Shown in pieces: positions 17,639 to 25,346 of a DNA stretch of 64,000 nucleotides. Each line of letters starts with the position of its first letter. Position 1 is the stretch's first letter. The notes under the pieces are model-generated. The model ran no database searches and was not told where the DNA came from. It saw only the letters and a program-made list of their open reading frames with translations. Origin of the DNA: Devosia sp. FKR38 (GTDB lineage Bacteria; Pseudomonadota; Alphaproteobacteria; Rhizobiales; Devosiaceae); assembly GCF_005222805.1 (NCBI RefSeq), contig NZ_STGC01000002.1, positions 137,836-201,835 on the forward strand. Reading direction: 5' to 3'. The position numbers were made by a program, and so were the translations under genes.

Positions 17639-18205
17639 ATGGACACGATCACGACTGACCGCCTTATCCTGCGCCCGTTCCGTGCGTCCGACGCCGAGGC
17701 GCTGTTTGCCTATCTGCATCAGCCGAGCGCGAGCTGCTTTTACTCCATGGCGCTGGCCGACATGGCGGCCGCCGAAGCGGAAGCCGCGCGGCGCAGCACC
17801 GGCAGCGAGTTCATTGCAGTCGCCCTAAGGGATAGCGACGTGCTGATTGGCGATCTCTTTGGCATGGAGCCCGAAGAGGGCCCTGGCGCGTTCGATGGCG
17901 ATACCTATTCGTTGGGCTGGAACTTCAACCCGGCCTATGGCGGGGCCGGCTATGCCACCGAGGCGGCGCAGGCGCTGGTCGACCATCTGTTCACGGCCGG
18001 CCACGCCCGGCGACTCTACGCTTATGTGGAGGACCATAATCTGGCGTCGCAGCGCCTGTGCGAACGGCTGGGCATGCGGCAGGAAGGGCTGTTCCTCGAT
18101 TATATCTCGTTCCGCAACGAGGCCGGCGAGCCGGTCTATGAGAACACAATGCAATATGCGCTGCTCAAGCGCGAATGGGCGGCGCAGCAGCGTCGTTCCG
18201 CCTAG
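17639..18205 (+). CDS. GNAT-family N-acetyltransferase (RimJ/RimL type)
   Basis: 188 residues opening with TDRLILRPFRASDAEAL, the characteristic start of RimJ/RimL-like acetyltransferases. The acetyl-CoA-binding region is YGGAGYATEAAQALVDHLF near residue 102, followed by RRLYAYVEDHNLASQRLCERLGMRQEG, where Asn and the C-terminal GMRQEG turn complete the fold. The substrate could be a protein N-terminus, a small amine or an antibiotic. It is a stand-alone gene that converges with the methyltransferase gene across a 45-base gap. Confidence 0.85.
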   Translation: MDTITTDRLILRPFRASDAEALFAYLHQPSASCFYSMALADMAAAEAEAARRSTGSEFIAVALRDSDVLIGDLFGMEPEEGPGAFDGDTYSLGWNFNPAYGGAGYATEAAQALVDHLFTAGHARRLYAYVEDHNLASQRLCERLGMRQEGLFLDYISFRNEAGEPVYENTMQYALLKREWAAQQRRSA

Positions 18206-18250
18206 GCGCGAGTGGTCCGGGCGGCACCCCACCCGGACCGTGCAACGCCG

Positions 18251-19006
18251 CTAGCGCACAGCGCAGACGACATAATCGTCCAGATACTGCCAGATGGTGC
18301 CGGTCTGGCGGAAGCCGGCGCTGCGCAGGGTTTCAAGGTGATAGCCGAGCGTCACCTTGGCCGGCGGAATCTTGCCCAGCCAGACCGCTTCGCGCTGCTT
18401 GGCGGCAGCGGCGAAATCGAGGCGGGACTGCGCCGCGTCCCACCATTGATCCCAGGTGTCGGTGCCCGATCCAAAGGCGCGCTCCTGGTTGGCCTCGTCA
18501 TCCTGTCGTGCCAGCCCGCGCAGGGCAGGCTGGGCGATGTCGTCATAGAGCAGGTGATCGGCATTGAGGAACAGGCCGCCCTCGACGATGCGATCGGCCA
18601 GGGCGAAATAGAGCTGGGCCAGATGCTGCGGCGCCAGCCAATGCAGGGCCGTGGAGGAGACGACGGCATCAAAGACGCCATCGATGCCACTCAGCCAATC
18701 GAGCTGGTCGAGATCGGCCTCGAGGACCGAGACGGTGTCCTGGCCGGCGAAGATCTCGCGGGCAATGGCCAGCAGCACCGGATCCTTGTCGACGGCGACT
18801 ATGCGGGCCTCTGGCAAGTGGGCCAGAAGGGCGGCGCTGAGCGAGCCGGGGCCACAGGCCAGATCAAGCACGCGCGGTGCGCGACCGCATTGGCGGGCAA
18901 TGGCCTCGACCATGACGGTGAAGCGCTGGTCGCGGTGCCGGATATAGGCGGTCTGCTGGGCATCCCAGCGGCGCAGCAGGTCGGATGAAGACGGATAGGT
19001 GGTCAT
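18251..19006 (-). CDS. Class I SAM-dependent methyltransferase
   Basis: 251 residues. The SAM-binding motif I is VLDLACGPGSLSAALLAHLPEA near residue 43, followed by IVAVDKDPVLL, with VFDAVVSSTALHWL near residue 105 as the motif IV region. The start overlaps the stop of the preceding ABC ATPase in an ATGA (19003-19006), so it is co-translated with the importer. That coupling suggests it acts on, or responds to, the imported compound; this is inference. No signal peptide, so cytoplasmic. Confidence 0.87.
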   Translation of the reverse strand: MTTYPSSSDLLRRWDAQQTAYIRHRDQRFTVMVEAIARQCGRAPRVLDLACGPGSLSAALLAHLPEARIVAVDKDPVLLAIAREIFAGQDTVSVLEADLDQLDWLSGIDGVFDAVVSSTALHWLAPQHLAQLYFALADRIVEGGLFLNADHLLYDDIAQPALRGLARQDDEANQERAFGSGTDTWDQWWDAAQSRLDFAAAAKQREAVWLGKIPPAKVTLGYHLETLRSAGFRQTGTIWQYLDDYVVCAVR

Positions 19007-19782
19007 GGCAAAGGCTCCGGGCTAAGGGCATCGGCAAACACCAGGTGCTGCCGCCCCGATGGGGTGGTGATGGCGGTGGCGGGGACGCGATAGATGGCCG
19101 AGACGCGCTCGGGCGTGAGCACCTGCGCAGGGGCGCCAATGGCCAGAAGGCGCCCGTGGTCGAGCAGGGCGATGCGGTCGCAATAGCGCGCGGCGAGGTT
19201 GAGATCGTGCAGCACGACGAGAGTGGACAGGCAGAGGCTGCGGACAAAGGCCAGCACATCGTGCTGATAGCCGAGGTCGAGATGGTTGGTCGGCTCATCG
19301 AGCAGCAGATGGCTGGCCTGTTGGCAGAGCGCCCGGGCAATCAGCGCGCGCTGCACCTCGCCGCCCGAGAGATGGCGCAGCGGCTGGTCGGCCAGGGCGG
19401 ACAGGGCCACGCGGTCGAGCGCCGCTTCGACGGCGGCCCGGTCCCCTGCCCGGTTGCCGCCGAACCAGGCCTGATGCGGCAGGCGACCGAGCCCGACCAA
19501 ATCGGCCACGGACTGATCGCCATCGAGCGGCTGGCCCTGCGGCACCACGGCAATGCGACGGGCGACGGCGCGCCGCGACATCTGCGTCATCGGCACGCCA
19601 TCGAGCAGGATATCGCCAGCGTCGGGCTGTAGCGCGCCATAAAGGCTGCGCAGCAGCGTGGTCTTGCCCGAGCCATTGGGCCCGACGACACCGAGCATCT
19701 CGCCATCGCGCAGCATGATGTCGATGCCATCGATCAGGCTGCGTCCCTGGCGGCGGACGGTGATGGCCCGGGCGTCGATCAC
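19003..19782 (-). CDS. FecE/BtuD-type ABC transporter ATP-binding protein
   Basis: 259 residues. Walker A GPNGSGKTT near residue 36, Q-loop VVPQGQ, signature HLSGGEVQRALIARAL near residue 138, Walker B HLLLDEPTNHLDL, and switch region VVLHDLNLAARYCD. This set is typical of ATPases serving iron-siderophore, heme or cobalamin importers. It overlaps its neighbours by ATGA on both sides, upstream with the binding protein and downstream with the methyltransferase. Confidence 0.92.
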   Translation of the reverse strand: MIDARAITVRRQGRSLIDGIDIMLRDGEMLGVVGPNGSGKTTLLRSLYGALQPDAGDILLDGVPMTQMSRRAVARRIAVVPQGQPLDGDQSVADLVGLGRLPHQAWFGGNRAGDRAAVEAALDRVALSALADQPLRHLSGGEVQRALIARALCQQASHLLLDEPTNHLDLGYQHDVLAFVRSLCLSTLVVLHDLNLAARYCDRIALLDHGRLLAIGAPAQVLTPERVSAIYRVPATAITTPSGRQHLVFADALSPEPLP

Positions 19783-20744
19783 GGCAGTTTGGAGAGCTTG
19801 TCGGCCAGCACGGTCGCGCCCTTGATCGACATGGGCGTCGGCGGATCGGTGAACGAGAAGGCGAGCGGCACGACGCGGCCGGCCTTGACTGCCTTGAAGC
19901 TCTCGACGCCGGGCACGGAGTTAAACGCGGCCAGCACATTGTCCGGCGTGCCCTCGGAATAGAGCAGCACGATTACGTCGGGATCCTTGCCCAGCAGTTC
20001 CTCGGTGCCGGCCTCAAAGACGCGTTCGTCGGTCTGGGCATAGACATTGCTCAGGCCCGCGGCGGCAAAGACCGGGGTGACCATGGAGCGGGCGCCATAG
20101 GGATAGAGCGTCTTGCCGCCGGCAGCGACATAAAGGGCAAAGCCGGTGCCATGGTCCTTGCCGGCAGCGCCCAGGGCCGCAACATCGGCCGTGAGCGCAG
20201 CAATGCGCTTGGCCACCAGATCGGCCTTGCCCAGCATGGCACCAAAGGCGGTCAGCTGGTCATAGACGCGATCAAAGCTGGCGGTGCCGCCGGGAATGAG
20301 CGCGGTATCACTGCAATAGGCCGGCGGCGAATAGAGCGGAATGCCCGCCTCGGCCAGCAATTGCCGATCCACCGCGCTTTCCGGCGCCAGCACGAGATCG
20401 GGCTGGGTGGCGATGATGGCCTCGAGCGCAATCACCGAACCACCGGTGGCGCCCTTTTCGCTGGCGATCAGCGGCACCTTGGCGAGGGCGGCATAGGTGG
20501 CGTCGTCATAGACATTCTCTGCCGGCTCGGAAGTGCGGGCGACCAGCAGGTCGAGCGCATCCAGTTCGCCCAGCAGCGCGACATCATCGGTATTGACCAT
20601 GAAGATGCGCTTGGGGGCCGCCTTGAGCGTAACGGTGGAACCGCAGTTCTGCAGCGTGACGGGGAAGGCATCGACGGCAAAGCCGGCCTGGGACAGGCCC
20701 AGGGTCAGGCCCGTCGCCAGCAGCATGGTGCGCAGAGTGAACAC
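19779..20744 (-). CDS. Metal-chelate ABC transporter substrate-binding protein
   Basis: 321 residues with a Sec signal peptide (hydrophobic run MLLATGLTLGLSQAG, cleavage near FAVDA). The mature protein follows the class of periplasmic binding proteins for siderophores, heme or B12: APKRIFMVNTDDVALLGEL, IIATQPDLVLAPES, and LGKDPDVIVLLYSEG. The start is GTG, with AAGGA 8 bases upstream. It lies between the permease and ATPase genes of the same importer. The ligand is undefined; no outer-membrane receptor gene is nearby. Confidence 0.87.
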   Translation of the reverse strand: MFTLRTMLLATGLTLGLSQAGFAVDAFPVTLQNCGSTVTLKAAPKRIFMVNTDDVALLGELDALDLLVARTSEPAENVYDDATYAALAKVPLIASEKGATGGSVIALEAIIATQPDLVLAPESAVDRQLLAEAGIPLYSPPAYCSDTALIPGGTASFDRVYDQLTAFGAMLGKADLVAKRIAALTADVAALGAAGKDHGTGFALYVAAGGKTLYPYGARSMVTPVFAAAGLSNVYAQTDERVFEAGTEELLGKDPDVIVLLYSEGTPDNVLAAFNSVPGVESFKAVKAGRVVPLAFSFTDPPTPMSIKGATVLADKLSKLP

Positions 20745-20771
20745 GGTGGATTTCCTTTCGTGGGAGGGAGA

Positions 20772-21872
20772 CTAAAGGGCCTGCCGCCCGCTGTGGCGGA
20801 GCAGCAGGAGCATCAAGGGCGCGCCGACAATGCCGGTGACCACGCCAATGGCCATTTCGGTGGGCGGGAAGAGCATGCGGGCGGCAATATCGGCCAGCAG
20901 CAGGAAGCTAGCGCCAAGCAGGGCTGACGCGGGCAAGACGAGGCGATGCCGGGTGCCGACCAGCGCCCGGGCCATATGCGGCACGATGAGGCCGACAAAA
21001 CCAATGCTGCCGGCGCCGGCCACCATGACGCCGACAATCAGCGAGACGCCCAGCATCAGCGCCAGTCGCGTTCGCCCGGGATGCACGCCCAGGGCAAAGG
21101 CCGTGTCGTCGCCGGCGGCCAGGGCATCGAGCCGACCGGCGGCAGCAAACAGCGCCAGCGCCGCCAGGGCGGCCACCGCGAGACAGAGCTGGGCCATGGG
21201 CCAATGCACATTGGCCAGCGAGCCGAGCAGCCAGAACATCACCGAACGGCTGGCCTCGGGGGAATCGGAGGCAAAAATGAGAAAACTGGTGGCGGAACTG
21301 AGGGCATAACCCACCGCCATGCCGGCCAGGATCAGCCGGAAGGGGCGTGCCCCGGCGGCCTTGCCGCCAATGGCGAGGACCAGCAGGATCGAGATCACCG
21401 CGCCGGCAAAGGCGGATAAAGGCAATGTCAGCGCGCCGCCCGCACCGGCCAGCACGGTGATGGCAAAGGCGGCGCCGGTCGAAGCGCCCGAACTCACCCC
21501 CAGCACATAGGGGTCGGCCAGGCCATTGCGGACAATGGCCTGCAGCGCTGCGCCGGTCATGGCCAGGGCGCTGCCCACGGCCAGGGCCATCAGAATGCGC
21601 GGCAGCCGGGTGATCCAGACAATGGCGTCGGTAGCCTGGGTCCAACTGGCCTCGGCCGGCAGGCCCAGGCTATGCCGGCTGACGACCAGCAACACGGTCA
21701 GCGGATCGATCGGTACAGGCCCCAGGCCCACCGAGATCACCGCCAGCGTGGCGGTACCGAGCGCCAACAGCACAATCACCAGTGGCGGCGCCAGGACGTG
21801 ACGGCGGCGCAGGGGCGGCATGACGGTTGCCACGCCGGCCGGCCGAGAGGTCACCGATTGCACAGACCACAT
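20772..21872 (-). CDS. FecCD-family ABC transporter permease
   Basis: 366 residues (349 if the ATG at 21821 is used) with about ten membrane spans. Family hallmarks are LPRILMALAVGSALAMTGAALQAIVRNGLADPYVLGVSSGA near residue 95 and GSIGFVGLIVPHMARALVGTRHR near residue 295. As only one permease gene is present, the channel is probably a homodimer. It heads the permease, binding protein, ATPase, methyltransferase order. Neither candidate start has a strong ribosome site. An AT-rich palindrome lies 68 bases upstream. Confidence 0.9.
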   Translation of the reverse strand: MWSVQSVTSRPAGVATVMPPLRRRHVLAPPLVIVLLALGTATLAVISVGLGPVPIDPLTVLLVVSRHSLGLPAEASWTQATDAIVWITRLPRILMALAVGSALAMTGAALQAIVRNGLADPYVLGVSSGASTGAAFAITVLAGAGGALTLPLSAFAGAVISILLVLAIGGKAAGARPFRLILAGMAVGYALSSATSFLIFASDSPEASRSVMFWLLGSLANVHWPMAQLCLAVAALAALALFAAAGRLDALAAGDDTAFALGVHPGRTRLALMLGVSLIVGVMVAGAGSIGFVGLIVPHMARALVGTRHRLVLPASALLGASFLLLADIAARMLFPPTEMAIGVVTGIVGAPLMLLLLRHSGRQAL

Positions 21873-21939
21873 GAACAGATGCCACTTCGCCCAGGAGACG
21901 GGATGCCCAGACGCGACAGCGTTTCCGGGCGGTCGTTTG

Positions 21940-21957
21940 GTAACGTAATAACATTAC
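21940..21957. promoter_or_regulatory. AT-rich palindrome, possible metalloregulator box
   Basis: GTAACGTAATAACATTAC pairs with itself at 7 of 9 positions. It lies in the divergent region between the FecCD operon (minus) and bioR (plus). The TGTTA-rich palindrome resembles the general form of Zur-type operators, which would fit a zinc- or metal-chelate importer; this assignment is inference. Confidence 0.4.
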
Positions 21958-21999
21958 ACAATCAATCAGCAATTTACCGGGATAGCGGCTGCCCCCTGA

Positions 22000-22034
22000 T
22001 CGACAAGCCGGACCGGGCAGATTATCTATAAAAC
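22000..22034 (+). promoter_or_regulatory. bioR promoter with BioR operator TTATCTATAA
   Basis: TTATCTATAA at 22022-22031 matches exactly the published BioR operator consensus TTATMKATAA. A -35-like TCGACA at 22000-22005 and 17 bases later TATCTA at 22023-22028 form a weak promoter whose -10 lies inside the operator. The predicted start of transcription would fall at or next to the bioR ATG (22035), and there is no ribosome site, so the message may be leaderless. Binding of BioR here would block its own transcription. Confidence 0.8.
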
Positions 22035-22661
22035 ATGAGCACTGCCAAAGCCGACACCCTCGCCGAACAGATCAGCCGCGCGCTAGCCAGCCGCATCATT
22101 GCCGGCGCCATCGCGGCCGGAACGCGGCTGGGTCAGGATCATATCGCGGCCGAGTTCGGCGCCAGCCACGTACCGGTGCGCGAGGCGTTCCGGCGGCTTG
22201 AGGCACAGGGCCTGGTGGTGAGCGAGCCGCGCCGCGGCGTGCGGGTCGCCGGCTTCGGGCTGGAAGATGTGCGCGAGGTCGCCGAGATGCGCGCGGCGCT
22301 TGAGGTGCTGGCGCTGCGCAATGCCATGCCGCATTTGACCAAGGCCATTCTGGACCAGGCCGAGGAGGCCAATCGGGCCGGCGATCGCGCCCGCAACGTG
22401 GTTGCCTGGGAACTGGCCAATCGCAGCTTTCATCGCATTATCCTGAGCCCCTGCGGCATGCCGCGCCTGCTCAAGGCGATCGATGACCTGCATACTGCCA
22501 GCGCGCGCTTCCTGTTTTCCGGCTGGCGCGCTGAGTGGGAAGCCCCGACCGACCGCGATCATCGCGTGATTCTGGACGCACTGCGGGCCGGACAGGCCGA
22601 AACGGCCGCCGCCGCCCTGTCGCGGCATGTGCAGACCATCGGTCTCAAGACCCCGAAATAG
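22035..22661 (+). CDS. bioR: GntR-family biotin repressor BioR
   Basis: 208 residues. The N-terminal winged helix (about 10-75) includes LAEQISRALASRIIAGAI, LGQDHIAAEFGASHVPVREAFRRLEAQGL; the C-terminal FCD-type helical domain (about 85-200) starts at DVREVAEMRAALEVLAL. BioR is the alphaproteobacterial repressor of biotin synthesis and uptake. The assignment is supported by exact BioR boxes immediately before this gene and before the adjacent biotin transporter gene. It therefore appears to repress both itself and bioY. Confidence 0.92.
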   Translation: MSTAKADTLAEQISRALASRIIAGAIAAGTRLGQDHIAAEFGASHVPVREAFRRLEAQGLVVSEPRRGVRVAGFGLEDVREVAEMRAALEVLALRNAMPHLTKAILDQAEEANRAGDRARNVVAWELANRSFHRIILSPCGMPRLLKAIDDLHTASARFLFSGWRAEWEAPTDRDHRVILDALRAGQAETAAAALSRHVQTIGLKTPK

Positions 22662-22694
22662 TCCCGGTTTCCGGCACGCTGTGAGCGTCTTGCG

Positions 22695-22713
22695 GCCCGG
22701 CTTTACACCGGGC
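22695..22713 (+). terminator. Weak hairpin after bioR
   Basis: GCCCGG at 22695-22700 and CCGGGC at 22708-22713 form a 6-bp stem with a 7-base loop, 34 bases after the bioR stop. Only TTG follows, so termination would be weak. It separates bioR from bioY, which has its own operator. Confidence 0.35.
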
Positions 22714-22762
22714 TTGCCAAGCCTGCCTGGCTGTGAAAAGTTTTAGCGATAGATTCCATATA

Positions 22763-22772
22763 TTATCTATAA
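22763..22772 (+). promoter_or_regulatory. BioR operator before bioY
   Basis: TTATCTATAA at 22763-22772 is identical to the operator before bioR and to the BioR consensus. It lies 21 bases before the bioY ATG, overlapping the probable -10 region, with the ribosome site AGAAGG (22778-22783) just downstream. Confidence 0.88.
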
Positions 22773-22793
22773 TTTACAGAAGGACACCGACGC

Positions 22794-23384
22794 ATGTCTC
22801 CAGTGAGCGCAAACGCCAAGCCGAGCCTGTTCAGTCCCCTCAATCTGCAGGCCCGGTCCCTGGCCTGGAAAGCCGCTGCCGTGGCCATCGGCACCGTGGT
22901 GCTGGCGCTGGCCTCCTATATCGAAGTGCCGCTGGTGCCGGTGCCGGTGAACATGCAGACCCTGGCGGTCACGCTGATCGGCGCGCTCTATGGCTGGCGC
23001 CTGGGTGGGTTGACGGTCGTGGCCTGGCTGATCGAGGCCGCCATGGGCCTGCCCGTGCTGTCGGGCGGCGCGGCGGGCGCGCATCACTTCGTCGGCCCCA
23101 CCGCCGGCTATCTCTTCGCCTTTCCGCTGGTCGCCGCCATGACCGGCTTTCTGGCCGAAAAGGGCTGGAACGGCACTCGGCCGCTGCTGGCCTTTGTGAG
23201 CATGCTGGCCGGCAACGCGCTGTGCCTGGCCCTGGGTGGCGCGTGGCTGGCCGTGGTGATCGGCTTTGATGCGGCGCTGCAGGCAGGCGTGCTGCCCTTC
23301 GTGCTCGGCGGTGCGCTGAAGTCGGCCCTCGCCGCCGCCCTGCTGCTGGCCTTCAGCCGCGCCACTCCCAACCGCGCCGCCTGA
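22794..23384 (+). CDS. bioY: Biotin transporter BioY
   Basis: 196 residues with about six membrane spans. The BioY signature VPLVPVPVNMQTLAVTLIGALYGWRLG is near residue 42, and GGAAGAHHFVGPTAGYLFAFP near residue 90 supplies the family GP.GY.. motif. BioY is the substrate-capture subunit of energy-coupling-factor importers and can work alone in organisms lacking BioMN; neither bioM nor bioN is adjacent. Controlled by the BioR box upstream. AGAAGG precedes the ATG by about 10 bases. Confidence 0.94.
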   Translation: MSPVSANAKPSLFSPLNLQARSLAWKAAAVAIGTVVLALASYIEVPLVPVPVNMQTLAVTLIGALYGWRLGGLTVVAWLIEAAMGLPVLSGGAAGAHHFVGPTAGYLFAFPLVAAMTGFLAEKGWNGTRPLLAFVSMLAGNALCLALGGAWLAVVIGFDAALQAGVLPFVLGGALKSALAAALLLAFSRATPNRAA

Positions 23385-23410
23385 CGCGCCGGCCCGTCGC
23401 CCAGAATGCG

Positions 23411-23435
23411 CCTGGCGGGCAAAACGCCCGCCAGG
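23411..23435. terminator. Strong hairpin between convergent genes
   Basis: CCTGGCGGGC at 23411-23420 and GCCCGCCAGG at 23426-23435 form a perfect 10-bp stem with an AAAAC loop, 27 bases after bioY and in the gap to the convergent oligopeptide ATPase gene. No T-run follows on either strand, so it may act as a transcript-end stabiliser rather than a classic terminator. Confidence 0.55.
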
Positions 23436-23493
23436 ACACGTTGGAACGCCCCAGCCACACCCGCCCGCAGGCACAACGGCGTCACGGCGAATT

Positions 23494-24366
23494 CTATGGC
23501 ACGGCGTCGAGAGTGCCTGCGGCTGGTGTGCCCATGGCGCCCGCGTTACCGGGCTGCCCGGACTCGAGCTGGGCCTGGAGCCGGTTGAAATCGACGCGTG
23601 GAATGCTCTGGATCAGCATGCGGGTATAGCTGCTCGCGGGCCGGTCGAAGACGTCGGCAACCGGGCCTGTCTCCATGATCCTGCCGCGCTGCAGAACCGC
23701 GACATGGCGCGCGATCCGCCGGACCACGCCGAGGTCATGGGAGATGAACAGCATGGTCGTGCCGCGCTCGCGGCACAATCCGGTCAGCAGGTCCAAAATC
23801 TGCGCCTGCACGGACAGGTCGAGCGCCGAGACCGGTTCGTCGGCAATCAGGATATCGGGCGACAGCGACAGGGCCCGGGCAATGGCGACGCGCTGGCGTT
23901 GCCCACCCGAGAGCTGATGCGGGAACCGTGTGGCAAGGCCCGGATCGAGCCCAACGCTGCCCAGCAGATCCTCGATCACGGCGCTCCGCCGAGACGGCAC
24001 GCCGATGCCATGCAGGTCGAGCGCTTCCCTCAGGCTAGCCTGGACGCGCATGCGCGGATCGAGCGCGGCCAGCGAATCCTGAAACACAACCTGCATGCGC
24101 TTGCGAAAGGCCAGTTCCTCGCGACCGCGGTAGCTGGCAATGTCGCGGCCATCGATGCGCACGGCACCCGAGAGCGGCTGCAGCAGGCCCAGGATCACCC
24201 GCGCAAGCGTCGATTTTCCGGAACCGCTTTCCCCGACGAGGCCGAAGATCTCGCCGCGCGCCACACTCAGACTGACCCGGTCCAGCGCCAGCGCGTTGCT
24301 TTTTGGCGCCGGCCAGGCACCGGCGTAGCGCAGACTGACGGCGTCGACTTCAATCAGGGGCGTCAT
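23494..24366 (-). CDS. Peptide/nickel-type ABC transporter ATPase (OppF/DppF class)
   Basis: About 290 residues. Walker A GESGSGKST near residue 41, signature LSGGQRQRVAIARAL near residue 148, Walker B ILIADEPVSALDLS, switch FISHDLGVV. As in OppF, the C-terminal tail after the ATPase core ends SIPRVDFNRLQAQLES. The ATG at 24366 forms an ATGA overlap with the upstream ATPase; an in-frame ATG at 24384 is less likely. It is the last gene of the five-gene importer. Confidence 0.92.
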   Translation of the reverse strand: MTPLIEVDAVSLRYAGAWPAPKSNALALDRVSLSVARGEIFGLVGESGSGKSTLARVILGLLQPLSGAVRIDGRDIASYRGREELAFRKRMQVVFQDSLAALDPRMRVQASLREALDLHGIGVPSRRSAVIEDLLGSVGLDPGLATRFPHQLSGGQRQRVAIARALSLSPDILIADEPVSALDLSVQAQILDLLTGLCRERGTTMLFISHDLGVVRRIARHVAVLQRGRIMETGPVADVFDRPASSYTRMLIQSIPRVDFNRLQAQLESGQPGNAGAMGTPAAGTLDAVP

Positions 24367-25346
24367 GACAGCGGACTCCAGCATAAGGCATGGGCCCCGC
24401 CTGGAAACGGCTTGAGGGGCGGCGGTTGCGAACAGGCCATCGCGGCGTGCCGACAGCGGGGCATGAAGGCGCAGCCGGGCGCCAGATTGTGCAGATCCGG
24501 CGGGCCGCCCGCGAGCCTGGGATGGTGGGCCGGCGCTTCGGGCAGTGCCGAGATCAACCCTGCGGAATAGGGATGGCGCGGGCGGGTGAAGACTTCGGCC
24601 ACCGTGCCAGTCTCAATGATCTGGCCGGCATACATGACGGCCACGCGGTGAGCGATATTGGCGACGACTCCCAGATCATGGGTGATGAACAGCATGGCCA
24701 TGCCGCTCTGGCGCTGCAGATCAGCGAGCAGGGCCAGAACGCGCGCCTGCACCGAGACATCAAGCGCGGTGGTGGGTTCGTCGGCGATCAGCACCTGTGG
24801 CTGGCGAATGGCCGCGAGGGCCAGCATCACGCGCTGCCGCTGGCCGCCCGAAAGCTGATGCGGATAGTCGCGCGCAGCCTTGTCCGGGTCTGGCAGGCCG
24901 ACTGCCGCGAGCATGTCGCGCGCATCGCGGCGCGCCGCGGCTGCGCTGAGCGCAGGATCGGCCGCCTGCGCCGCTTCGGCGATCTGGGCGCCGATCCGCA
25001 TGACCGGGTTGAGGCCGCTGAGCGCATCCTGCGAAACCATGGCAATGTCGCGCGCCCTGACGGCGCGCAGCCGGTGTGCGGGTGCGGTGATCAGCTCTTC
25101 ACCATGCAGCCGGATGGACCCGGACAGCGTGGCCCGACCATCGACAAAGGGCGGCGAAAGCAATTGCACGATGGACTTGCCCAGCGCGGACTTGCCCGAG
25201 CCGCTTTCTCCGACCAGGGCCACCACCTCATTGGCGGCGATGTCGAGATCGATGCCACGCAGGACCTTGAGCGGTCCCATCCTGGTTGCGAACGACAAGG
25301 TCAGGTCGCGTACACTGAGAAGGGTTTCAGGCATCGAGCCACTCAT
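24363..25346 (-). CDS. Peptide/nickel-type ABC transporter ATPase (OppD/DppD class)
   Basis: 327 residues. Walker A is GESGSGKSA near residue 43, the signature LSGGQRQRVMLALA near residue 165, Walker B VLIADEPTTALDVS. The C-terminus has the oligopeptide-ATPase extension with APGCAFMPRCRHAAMACSQ, whose cysteines are typical of this class. It overlaps both neighbours in the operon. A second ATG at 25334 would shorten it by four codons; the ribosome site does not decide between them. Confidence 0.92.
   Translation of the reverse strand: MSGSMPETLLSVRDLTLSFATRMGPLKVLRGIDLDIAANEVVALVGESGSGKSALGKSIVQLLSPPFVDGRATLSGSIRLHGEELITAPAHRLRAVRARDIAMVSQDALSGLNPVMRIGAQIAEAAQAADPALSAAAARRDARDMLAAVGLPDPDKAARDYPHQLSGGQRQRVMLALAAIRQPQVLIADEPTTALDVSVQARVLALLADLQRQSGMAMLFITHDLGVVANIAHRVAVMYAGQIIETGTVAEVFTRPRHPYSAGLISALPEAPAHHPRLAGGPPDLHNLAPGCAFMPRCRHAAMACSQPPPLKPFPGGAHALCWSPLS

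Noticed and set aside
21878-21912. Plus-strand CCAGGAGACGGGATGCC, resembling part of a cobalamin riboswitch B12 box
   Set aside because: It points away from the FecCD permease gene, and the other conserved riboswitch segments are missing. I treat it as chance similarity.
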